Of a DNA stretch of 64,000 bases, positions 47,299-54,324 are shown one piece after another. The notes under the pieces are model-generated. The model searched no databases. It had not been told where the DNA came from and was given only the letters and a program-made list of their open reading frames with translations. How positions within the stretch are numbered: position 1 is the first letter of the stretch; every line of letters begins with the position of its first letter. This DNA comes from Streptomyces sp. NBC_01591. GTDB taxonomy: Bacteria > Actinomycetota > Actinomycetes > Streptomycetales > Streptomycetaceae. A program made the translations under genes and the position numbers. The stretch spans positions 6,014,001 to 6,078,000 of the forward strand of contig NZ_CP109327.1 in assembly GCF_035918155.1 (NCBI RefSeq), in the 5' to 3' direction.

Positions 47299-47336
47299 CT
47301 GAACGCAGCCTGAAGCCACCTGAAGCCGTCTTCAGG
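47299..47336. promoter_or_regulatory. Repeated CTGAA half-sites between PepSY gene and response regulator
   Basis: CTGAA occurs at 47299, 47310 and 47320, that is every 10-11 bp on one face of the helix. The last two copies share CCTGAAGCC. An inverted TTCAGG follows at 47331-47336. Tandem half-sites at one-turn spacing are typical of OmpR/PhoB-type regulators, so this is a likely binding site of the adjacent regulator. Confidence 0.6.
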
Positions 47337-47358
47337 TTCGGTTTGCGACCCTGTGCGT

Positions 47359-48021
47359 ATGCGCCTGTTGATCGTGGAGGACGAGAAGCGGCTCGCGACG
47401 GCCCTGGCCGCGGGGCTCACCGCCGAGGGCTTCGCCGTGGACGTGGTGCACGACGGCCTCGAAGGGCTGCACCGGGCCGCCGAGGGGGCGTACGACCTCG
47501 TCGTCCTCGACATCATGCTGCCCGGGATGAACGGCTACCGCGTCTGCGCCGCCCTGCGCGCCGCCGGACACGAGACGCCCATCCTGATGCTGACGGCGAA
47601 GGACGGGGAGTACGACGAGGCGGAGGGCCTCGACACCGGGGCCGACGACTACCTGACCAAGCCCTTCTCGTACGTCGTCCTGGTGGCCAGGATCCGGGCG
47701 CTGCTGCGGCGCCGGGGAGGCGGCACCGGCTCGCCGGTGGTCACCGTCGGCGCCCTGCGCATGGACACCGCCGCCCGGCGCGTCCACCTCGACGGGGCCG
47801 AGATCACCCTCACCACCAAGGAGTTCGCGGTGCTGGAACAGCTCGCGCTGCGCTCCGGACAGGTGGTGAGCAAGGCGGACATCCTCGAACACGTCTGGGA
47901 CTTCGCCTACGACGGCGACCCGAACATCGTCGAGGTGTACGTGAGCACGCTGCGGCGCAAGCTCGGCGCGGCCGCCATCCGCACGGTGCGCGGCGCCGGG
48001 TACCGGCTGGAGGCGCTGTGA
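47359..48021 (+). CDS. OmpR/PhoB-family response regulator
   Basis: It has 220 residues from ATG 47359, or 222 from GTG 47353; neither has a clear ribosome binding site, so a leaderless or very short leader is possible. The receiver domain has Glu7-Asp8 and phospho-acceptor Asp51 in YDLVVLDIMLPG, and Lys in DYLTKPFSYV. The C-terminal winged helix contains TLTTKEFAVLEQLALRSGQV and NIVEVYVSTLRRKLG. It overlaps its kinase gene (GTGA). It probably controls itself and the divergent PepSY gene. Confidence 0.94.
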   Translation: MRLLIVEDEKRLATALAAGLTAEGFAVDVVHDGLEGLHRAAEGAYDLVVLDIMLPGMNGYRVCAALRAAGHETPILMLTAKDGEYDEAEGLDTGADDYLTKPFSYVVLVARIRALLRRRGGGTGSPVVTVGALRMDTAARRVHLDGAEITLTTKEFAVLEQLALRSGQVVSKADILEHVWDFAYDGDPNIVEVYVSTLRRKLGAAAIRTVRGAGYRLEAL

Positions 48022-49493
48022 GGTCGGTACGGGCCAGGGCCGCGCTGGGTGCCACCGTGGTGGTCGCCCTCGCGCTGATCGGTGCCGGGCTCTCCGTGCT
48101 CCTCGTCCTGCGCGCCAACCTCACCGACCAGGCGGGGCTGCAGGCCGAGGTGGTGGCCCGGGAAGTGGCCGGACAGCTGGCCCTCGGCGTGCCGTACGAC
48201 CGGCTGGAGATGCGCGACGAGGAGGACCACCCGGTCCAGGTGACCGACGAGGAAGGGCGCGTGGTCGCCGTCTCCAAGGACCTCCGGGCGATCTCCGGCA
48301 CCGGCACGGACCGGGTCACGCCGGTCCCGTCACCGACCGCCGGGCAGTCCGACGGCGGGAGCGGCGACGACGACGGGAGCGACGACGACGGAGGGGATGA
48401 CGACGACGGTCGCGGCACCCCCGGCCGGGGCGAAGTCGACTCCGACGAACCGGACTTCGGCAACGGCACGGCCGACGTCGACGGCGACACGGCCGACTAC
48501 CGCTTCGCGTCCGTCCGGGCGACGACTCCCGACGGGGTGACCCTGACCGTCCACGCGGGCGCCCCGCTGGCCGCCGAGCAGGAGGCCGTGGGCACGGTGC
48601 GCGGAGCGATGCTCATCGGGCTGCCGCTGATGCTGCTCGTCGTCGCCGGGGTGACCTGGCTGGTGACCCGGCGGGCGCTGCGCCCGGTCGAGGGCATCCG
48701 GCGCGAGATGGCCGCGATCACCGCGTCCGAGGACCTGAGCCGGCGGGTACCGGAGCCCGGCTCGCGCGACGAGATCGCCCGGCTGGCCCGTACGACCAAT
48801 GAGACGCTCACCGCTCTGGAGGCCTCCGTCGACCGGCAGCGGCGGTTCGTCGCGGACGCCTCGCACGAACTGCGCAGCCCGATCGCCTCCCTGCGCACCC
48901 AGTTGGAGGTGGGCGCGGCTCATCCGGAGTTGCTGGACGTGCCGGGCGCGGTCGCCGACACCGTACGGCTCCAGGCGCTGGCCGCCGATCTCCTGCTGCT
49001 GGCCAGGCTGGACGCGGGGGAGCGGCCGGGCCGTACGGCGCTGGACCTGGGCGCGCTGGTCCGCGAGGAGGTCTCGCAGCGCAGTGGTGACCGGATCGCG
49101 GTGACGGTGTCCGTGCCGGACTCAGGGCCGGACTCAGGGCAGTTCGAAGTGGCCGGATCGCGTGGGCAGTTGGCGCGGGTGATCGGCAATCTGCTGGACA
49201 ACGCGGAGCGTCATGCACGGAGCGCGGTGACGGTCTCGGTGCGTGCGGCGGAACGGGGCGGCGTGGTCGTCGCCGTCACCGACGACGGGGCGGGAGTGCC
49301 GCCGGACGAGCGCGAGCGGATCTTCGAACGTTTCGTACGGCTCGACGACGCCCGTACCCGGGACGACGGCGGCGCGGGCCTGGGCCTGGCCATCGCCCGG
49401 GACGTCGCCGCCCGGCACGGGGGCCGGCTGACGGTCGACGGTGCGCCGGAGGGCGGCGCCCGGTTCGAGCTCTGGCTGCCCGGCGCCGGCTGA
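48018..49493 (+). CDS. Sensor histidine kinase with Asp-rich extracellular domain
   Basis: It has 491 residues from GTG 48018. Membrane helices lie at about 9-32 and 197-217. The extracellular domain contains a very acidic stretch at residues 112-130 made almost only of Asp, Gly and Ser, followed by further acidic sequence to 160. A HAMP domain is followed by the phospho-acceptor His in FVADASHELRSPIASLR, then NLLDNAERHA, DDGAGVPPDERERIFERF and GAGLGLAIARDVAARHGG of the ATPase domain. The acidic loop invites a cation or pH sensing role, which is inference. Partner of the regulator encoded just before it. Confidence 0.93.
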   Translation: MRSVRARAALGATVVVALALIGAGLSVLLVLRANLTDQAGLQAEVVAREVAGQLALGVPYDRLEMRDEEDHPVQVTDEEGRVVAVSKDLRAISGTGTDRVTPVPSPTAGQSDGGSGDDDGSDDDGGDDDDGRGTPGRGEVDSDEPDFGNGTADVDGDTADYRFASVRATTPDGVTLTVHAGAPLAAEQEAVGTVRGAMLIGLPLMLLVVAGVTWLVTRRALRPVEGIRREMAAITASEDLSRRVPEPGSRDEIARLARTTNETLTALEASVDRQRRFVADASHELRSPIASLRTQLEVGAAHPELLDVPGAVADTVRLQALAADLLLLARLDAGERPGRTALDLGALVREEVSQRSGDRIAVTVSVPDSGPDSGQFEVAGSRGQLARVIGNLLDNAERHARSAVTVSVRAAERGGVVVAVTDDGAGVPPDERERIFERFVRLDDARTRDDGGAGLGLAIARDVAARHGGRLTVDGAPEGGARFELWLPGAG

Positions 49494-49557
49494 ACGCCGC
49501 CCCGCCGGGGTCACGCGCGGTGTGCGTCACCGGTGCCGAACGCCGCCCCGCCGCTGA

Positions 49558-50034
49558 TCACGCCTTGCCGCGTCGTCCCCGCAGATGGTCCGCGACCGGG
49601 GTCAGCGCCGCGTGCAGGTTCGCCAGCGCCTCCGGCGTCAGCAGGTCCATGAAGTGCTTGCGGACCGACGCCACGTGGTGCGGCGCCACCTTGCGCATCG
49701 TCTCCGCGCCGTCCTCGGTGAGGACCGCGTACAGGCCGCGCCGGTCGGACTCGCAGTTCTCCCTGCGGACCAGGCCCGCGTTCTCCATGCGGGTGATCTG
49801 GTGCGAGAGCCTGCTCTTGGACTGCAGCGTCGCGGCGGCGAGGTCGCTCATCCGCATGCGCTGGTCGTCCGACTCCGAGAGGTTGACCAGGATCTCGTAG
49901 TCGTTGTTGGTCAGGCCGAACGGCTGGAGATCCTTCTCCAGTTGGTGCATCAGCAGCCTGCTGACGTCCAGGTGGGTGCGCCAGGCGCACTGCTCCGCGT
50001 CGTTCAGCCAGCGGGTGGCCGTCTCGGTCTCCAT
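49558..50034 (-). CDS. MarR-family regulator
   Basis: It has 158 residues. The winged helix spans about 40-110, with RMRMSDLAAATLQSKSRLSHQITRME as recognition region and RRENCESDRRGLYAVLTEDG as wing. A single Cys lies in the wing (ENCESD). The ATG at 50034 has no ribosome binding site and stands six bases after a TAGAAT -10 element, so the message is probably leaderless. Its target is unknown; the next gene leftwards belongs to a different unit, and AIM24 genes lie upstream on the same strand. Confidence 0.9.
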   Translation of the reverse strand: METETATRWLNDAEQCAWRTHLDVSRLLMHQLEKDLQPFGLTNNDYEILVNLSESDDQRMRMSDLAAATLQSKSRLSHQITRMENAGLVRRENCESDRRGLYAVLTEDGAETMRKVAPHHVASVRKHFMDLLTPEALANLHAALTPVADHLRGRRGKA

Positions 50035-50046
50035 ATATGGATTCTA
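50031..50046 (-). promoter_or_regulatory. -10 element and palindrome at the start of the MarR gene
   Basis: On the minus strand TAGAAT (50041-50046) is six bases before the start codon. CCATATATGG (50031-50040) is a perfect 10-bp palindrome across the start codon and could let the regulator control itself. No good -35 is seen. Confidence 0.45.
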
Positions 50047-50159
50047 CCTAAGAAGTTGAAAGCCGGACGAAGTGGGAGAGTGTGACGGTCGGCACCCGTC
50101 CGGAGGCGGGTCCGGGTGCGGGGTGCGGACGTTCGACGTCACACTCCGCAGACTACCGT

Positions 50160-50924
50160 TCACAAACCGAAGCGACGCTGGAGGTCCCCGAGCTGACCGG
50201 GCGTACGGGGTGAGGCGCCAGGTTGACTCGCGCCGCCCGGGACCCCCGCCTGACCCGGCACCGCGCCCGTCGGCTGTTCGGCCATCAGGATCTCGGTGGA
50301 CTGGAGCAGCACGGTGCCCGCACCGACGAACTCGAACTGGTGTTCCTCGCCCGAGGTGCCCCCGAGGCCCGTCAGCGACCGCAGCCCGCCCAGTACGCCC
50401 GTCATGTAGCCGTGGTCGTAGTGGTGGCACGGCGAGGGGCAGTCCGCCCAGCCCACCAGGGCCTGCGGGTCGACCCGCAGCGGCGGCTCCATGAAGACCA
50501 CCGGACCGTTGGAGGCGGCCACGAACTTCCCCGTACCGATCAGGGTCAGAAAACCCGGCACGATCGACTGCTTGAGTGCCAGGGTCGGCTGGTAGGCGAG
50601 GAGATTGCCCGACCGGATCGTCAGATTCCCGTCCTCCAGGTCGTACGAGTTCACATCGAAGGCCCGGTCCGCGAGCAGCATCTTGCCGCTGCCCTCGGCC
50701 ACCACCCAGTCGCTCGCGTGCAGCGGCGAGTGGAAGCTCGTACGGATCAGCCGCTCGAAGCGGCCGTGACCGACGCCGTTGAAATCGATCCGCCCGTAAT
50801 AGGCGATCATCTTGCCCTTCTGCAGGAACCACTGGCTCCCCTTGAGCTCCACACAGAAGGTGTACGCGTTGACGTTGTCGTCCGACGGCAGCGTCATCGG
50901 GTCGAAGACCACGGGCGTGCTCAC
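50160..50924 (-). CDS. AIM24-family protein, third of three
   Basis: It has 254 residues from GTG 50924, whose first bases overlap the end of the preceding paralogue. The AIM24 beta-rich domain fills about residues 10-225, with GKMIAYYGRIDFNGVG and GKMLLADRAFDVNSYDLEDG. It carries an insert with Cys and His residues (DCPSPCHHYDHGYM) absent in the other two copies and a Gly/Pro/Gln-rich tail. Function of bacterial AIM24 proteins is not established. No signal peptide, so cytoplasmic. Confidence 0.88.
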   Translation of the reverse strand: MSTPVVFDPMTLPSDDNVNAYTFCVELKGSQWFLQKGKMIAYYGRIDFNGVGHGRFERLIRTSFHSPLHASDWVVAEGSGKMLLADRAFDVNSYDLEDGNLTIRSGNLLAYQPTLALKQSIVPGFLTLIGTGKFVAASNGPVVFMEPPLRVDPQALVGWADCPSPCHHYDHGYMTGVLGGLRSLTGLGGTSGEEHQFEFVGAGTVLLQSTEILMAEQPTGAVPGQAGVPGGASQPGASPRTPGQLGDLQRRFGL

Positions 50925-51571
50925 AGCTTCTCCTCCGAGGCCTGGACGTACACCGCACCACTGCCGCTCAGCTCCAGCTGGAACGCCTCGCCGGAGCCGC
51001 GCCCCACCATGTCGCGCCAGCCGAGCGCGGTCGAGAGCTTGTTCCGTACGTCGCCGTGGTGCGCGACATACGCCTGCGGGTCCACATGCACATCGCGGCC
51101 GGGAGTGATCGGCAGCTCGATCACCCCGCCGTGGGCCATCACCGCAACCGCGCCATGGCCCTTGAGCGTGGTGGTGAACAGGCCCTGCCCGGTCACCTGG
51201 CCGCGCACCATGCCCATCACGCCGCCCTGCGAGCCCATGAACATCGTGCCCTGCTGGAGCGTCCCGTCGAAGGCGAGCAGCCGGTCGGCCTCCACGTACA
51301 GGGTGTCCCCGGCCAGGTTGATCACCTGGATGTGATGGCCGCCGTGGCCGAACATCACCGTTCCGCTCCCCTCGACCGTCATCAGCGGGGTCGCCTCGTT
51401 GGCCACCCGCCGGCCGATCATCGACATCACGCCGCCCTGGCCGCCCTGGATGCTCGGCGTGAACGACACCTCGCCGCGGTAGGCGAGCATCGCGCCCCGC
51501 TGGCTGTACATCTTCTGGCCGGGAACCACCGTCGCCTCGACCATCTTCGAGTTGATCTCGCGGAACGGCAT
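50921..51571 (-). CDS. AIM24-family protein, second of three
   Basis: It has 216 residues. The AIM24 fold is recognisable by repeating strands such as GAMLAYRGEVSF, GSGTVMFGHGGHHIQVINL, GDTLYVEADRLLAFDG and a Gly-rich VMGMVRGQVTGQGLFTT region. It shares the final GSGEAFQLELSGSGAVYVQ with the first copy's GSGESFQIRFEGEGLVYVQ. The start ATG overlaps the stop of the first copy by one base, and its stop overlaps the third copy, so all three are translated from one message. Confidence 0.9.
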   Translation of the reverse strand: MPFREINSKMVEATVVPGQKMYSQRGAMLAYRGEVSFTPSIQGGQGGVMSMIGRRVANEATPLMTVEGSGTVMFGHGGHHIQVINLAGDTLYVEADRLLAFDGTLQQGTMFMGSQGGVMGMVRGQVTGQGLFTTTLKGHGAVAVMAHGGVIELPITPGRDVHVDPQAYVAHHGDVRNKLSTALGWRDMVGRGSGEAFQLELSGSGAVYVQASEEKL

Positions 51572-52209
51572 CAGACATCGCCCCCGATGGTGTTCCGCTC
51601 GCTCGGCTGGACGTAGACGAGGCCCTCGCCCTCGAACCGGATCTGGAAGGACTCCCCGGAACCCTCGCCGATCAGCGTCCGGAAGTTCACGCCGGACTGG
51701 AAGTGCTGCTGCAGATTGCCCTGGTGGGCGATGTAGGCGCCCGGGTCGACGAACAGCGGGTACTGGGCCGAGACCCGCAGCGCCACCGCCGAGCCGTGCG
51801 ACATGATCGCCACCTGGCCGGTGCCCTCGACGGTGGTGGTGAACAGGCCGTTGCCGCTCGCCCCGCCGCGCAGGCCGGTGAAGGTGGTGCCGGTGCGCAG
51901 CCCGGCGTCGGTGCAGAGCAGATTGCTCGCCTCGACGTAGAGCTTGTCGCCGTGCAGCGAGACGAGGTTGATCTCGCTGGCGCGGTCCGCGAAGTAACAG
52001 GTGCCCTGGCCGGTCACCTCCATCACGGTCATCTGCTCGCCGGTCAGGCGCCGGGTCACCATGCCGCGCAGCCCGTCACCGCCGCCGGTCATCTTCTTGA
52101 ACGTCATCCGGCCGTCGTAGGCGACCATCGAGCCGTTCTTCGCCTTGACGGCGTCGCCGGCCAGGTCGACGGCGAGCGTTCTGCTGCCTTGGAGTCGGAA
52201 CATTGCCAC
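51571..52209 (-). CDS. AIM24-family protein, first of three
   Basis: It has 212 residues from GTG 52209, or 210 from ATG 52203; neither has a clear ribosome binding site. The AIM24 domain includes GSMVAYDGRMTFKKM, GQGTCYFADRASEINLVSLHG and GDKLYVEASNLLCTD. It is the first gene of the tandem AIM24 operon and starts 273 bp from a divergent DUF3817 gene. Confidence 0.9.
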   Translation of the reverse strand: MAMFRLQGSRTLAVDLAGDAVKAKNGSMVAYDGRMTFKKMTGGGDGLRGMVTRRLTGEQMTVMEVTGQGTCYFADRASEINLVSLHGDKLYVEASNLLCTDAGLRTGTTFTGLRGGASGNGLFTTTVEGTGQVAIMSHGSAVALRVSAQYPLFVDPGAYIAHQGNLQQHFQSGVNFRTLIGEGSGESFQIRFEGEGLVYVQPSERNTIGGDV

Positions 52210-52482
52210 GGAGCGACGTTAACGGCAGGCCTCCGGCCGGGACAGGGTCCGAGGGAGGATCCGGCCCCCTGAATCGCCCCTGATACGCATCCGGTACGGG
52301 ACCCGTACGCAACCGGGACGTATCCAGCGCCCGGTGCGGACGCATCCCCTACCCGGCACATACGCATCTTCACCCGGCCCATACGGCCCCCGGCGCCGAG
52401 CACCGTCCGCGCGATGCCACAATGGGGCGAGCTTGTGCCTGTATTCACAAGCTGTCACCGTCCTCCCACCGAAGGTGCCCTC

Positions 52483-52833
52483 GTGGACATCAAGACCGCT
52501 ACCGCCCTGCACCGGCTGCGCCTCATCTCGATTCCCGAGGCGCTCTCCTTCCCGGCGTTGATCATCTTCGGCTCGGTCCTCAGCCGGGTCTCCGACATCG
52601 ACTTCCTGATGATGCCACTCGGCATCCTGCACGGTGTGCTCTTCGTGATCTACGCCGTTCTGCTGCTCGACGTCTGGGCCAAGACCAAGTGGCCGCTGAA
52701 GCGCGTCGCGCTCTTCTTCCTGCTCGCGCTGCTGCCGTTCGGCGGGCTGTACGGCGACAAGCTGCTCAAGCGCTACGAGGCCGACGGCGTCATCGCCGCC
52801 CGCGCCCGCCGCGAAGGCGTGGTCAGCGCATGA
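52483..52833 (+). CDS. DUF3817 membrane protein, copy 1
   Basis: It has 116 residues from GTG 52483, with GAAGGTG upstream. Three hydrophobic segments are visible (about 15-34, 39-60 and 70-88), with the family pattern [25 protein letters not shown]. This pattern is repeated in the second copy at 56253 (SQIHGVLYIIYLIFAFDLGSKAKWP). Function unknown. The stop overlaps the start of the broken thiamine-binding gene by four bases, so the two were originally co-translated. Confidence 0.88.
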   Translation: MDIKTATALHRLRLISIPEALSFPALIIFGSVLSRVSDIDFLMMPLGILHGVLFVIYAVLLLDVWAKTKWPLKRVALFFLLALLPFGGLYGDKLLKRYEADGVIAARARREGVVSA

Positions 52834-53193
52834 TCGTCGCGTTCTCGGTCAGCCCGCTGGGCGTCGGTGAGGACGTCGGTGAGTACGTCGCCGACGCCGT
52901 CCGGGTCGTCCGCGAGTCCGGGCTGCCCAACCGCACGGACGCCATGTTCACCTCCATCGAGGGGTAATGAGTCTGTGGGAGTGGGCATAGCAATGCCCGG
53001 CATCCCATGTACTCAAGCCTTGTCACGTTCGGGCGAATGGGACGAGGTCATGGACGTCGTCAAGCGGGCCGTCGCCGCTGTCGAGGCCCGCGCCGGACGC
53101 GTCTCCCTCGTGCTGAAGGCCGACATCCGCCCCGGCGTCACCGACGGCCTGACCTCCAAGGTCGAGACGGTCGAGCGGTACCTCGCGGACTGA
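52830..53193 (+). pseudogene. MTH1187-family thiamine-binding protein gene, interrupted by a 70-bp insertion
   Basis: The N-terminal half [20 protein letters not shown]...MFTSIEG reads from 52830 to 52964, followed at once by stop codon TAA. The C-terminal half resumes in another frame as [21 protein letters not shown] at 53035 and ends at 53193. Removing 70 bp restores a continuous protein of about 98 residues, the normal family size. Family members bind thiamine-like ligands in the cytoplasm (YkoF/MTH1187 fold). The flanking halves show no other damage, so the insertion is recent or the interruption is bypassed in expression. Confidence 0.88.
52964..53033. mobile_element. 70-bp hairpin-containing insertion in the thiamine-binding gene
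   Basis: The segment can be deleted exactly to restore the gene (GGC-GAA codons). It contains the hairpin GGGCAT-AGCA-ATGCCC (52983-52998), extended by TGGGA (52976-52980) pairing with TCCCA (53003-53007). GGG flanks both sides, which would fit a 67-bp element with a 3-bp duplication. It encodes nothing and has stops TAA and TGA at its start. It resembles a miniature palindromic element such as those mobilised by IS200/IS605 proteins, but no matching copy was noticed in the window. Confidence 0.6.
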
Positions 53194-53216
53194 CGCCCGT
53201 CCGCCCCGTACCCGAC

Positions 53217-53248
53217 GACGAGCCCCCGGCCCCGGCCGGGGGCTCGTC
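53217..53248. terminator. Bidirectional terminator
   Basis: GACGAGCCCCCGGC, loop CCCG, GCCGGGGGCTCGTC: a perfect 14-bp stem between two convergent genes, ending right at the stop codon of the ArsR-like gene. Confidence 0.88.
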
Positions 53249-54247
53249 TCATTCCTGCCCGCCGTGCTCCGGCACGGCCAGGGCGATCCCGAGCGGAGTC
53301 CGCTCGTACAGCACCTGGTGTCCGTACCGGCGGGAAGTCAGCAGCCCCGCCGCGCGCAGCACCGACAGATGCTCCGACACGGAGGACACCGCGAGGCCCA
53401 GCCGGTGCGCGAGCGCGCTCGGGCCGGCCGGTTCGTCGAGCGCGCACAGGACATCGGCCCGGCCGCGTCCCAGCAGCCGGGCGAGAACCTGCGGGGTGCG
53501 GTCGGCGGGCTCCGTCCACAGCCCGCCGATGCCGCGCGCCGGATAGATGATCGCGGGCTGCCACGGCGGTTCGAAGCCGCTGACCGCGTCCGGCCAGCAG
53601 AAGACGCTGGGGATCAGGACCAGCCCCTGCCCGCCGAGCACCCGGGTGTGCCGGCCGCGCATCCCGACGATGGTGAGCGTCGAACCCGACCAGCTCAGCT
53701 GGGGGCTCAGCTCCCCCAGCAGCCGCTCGAAGCCGACCGCGGCGAGCCTTCGCGAGTGGTAGGCGATGTCCGCCTCCAGCAGGGCGCGCAACCGGGGCCA
53801 GTGCGGCTCGATCAGCACCCGCCAGGCCTGTTCCAGCAGGTCGGCCAGGTCCCGGGCGGTCCGGACGGGATCGGCGAGCATCGCCTGCCCGGTGGGGGAG
53901 CGCAGCAGCTCCGGCCGGTTCGCCAGCGCCAGCGCGATGTCCTGGCGGGCGACATCCGGATCGACGGACCGTACCCCCGCGATCTCCTCCTCGAAAGTGG
54001 TGACCGGACCGGGCGGCGGCGGGCTGAAGAAGTCGGGACTGTGCCCGTGCCGCGCCATCAGCAGCCACAGCGGCCCGAGTTCGAGTCCGCCGGCCGCGTC
54101 GCGGATCAGCCGGAGCCACGGCAGGTGGTACCCGTGCCGCTCGGGCTGGGCCAGGACGCGCACGGCGGCCTGGGTCTCGCCGAGCGGTGAGAGCGCGAAC
54201 CGGCAGCGGAGCAGATCGCTCTCGTCGAGGTGCAGATGGAACGGCAA
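53249..54247 (-). CDS. ArsR-like winged-helix regulator with a large N-terminal domain
   Basis: It has 332 residues from TTG 54247, chosen for the GGGGGAGG seven bases upstream. The N-terminal 240 residues form a domain often found in this family (DUF5937-like), opening LPFHLHLDESDLLRCRFALSPLGE. The winged helix is at the C-terminus (about 250-320): LAHRLGLAVSSVSEHLSVLRAAGLLTSRRYGHQVLYERT. Divergent from an MFS exporter gene across 77 bp with a near-perfect palindrome, so very probably its repressor. Confidence 0.9.
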   Translation of the reverse strand: MPFHLHLDESDLLRCRFALSPLGETQAAVRVLAQPERHGYHLPWLRLIRDAAGGLELGPLWLLMARHGHSPDFFSPPPPGPVTTFEEEIAGVRSVDPDVARQDIALALANRPELLRSPTGQAMLADPVRTARDLADLLEQAWRVLIEPHWPRLRALLEADIAYHSRRLAAVGFERLLGELSPQLSWSGSTLTIVGMRGRHTRVLGGQGLVLIPSVFCWPDAVSGFEPPWQPAIIYPARGIGGLWTEPADRTPQVLARLLGRGRADVLCALDEPAGPSALAHRLGLAVSSVSEHLSVLRAAGLLTSRRYGHQVLYERTPLGIALAVPEHGGQE

Positions 54248-54265
54248 GCGTGGACCTCCCCCGCT

Positions 54266-54289
54266 GACTTTCGGCGTGGGCCGAAAGTC
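54266..54289. promoter_or_regulatory. Palindromic operator between ArsR-like gene and MFS gene
   Basis: GACTTTCGGC, spacer GTGG, GCCGAAAGTC: 10-bp perfect arms. It is centred in the 77-bp divergent gap, 18 bp from the regulator start and 35 bp from the exporter start, where binding would block both promoters. Confidence 0.75.
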
Positions 54290-54324
54290 TACGGAGAACC
54301 GCTGCGGCCCAGCAGGCTGCGCCC

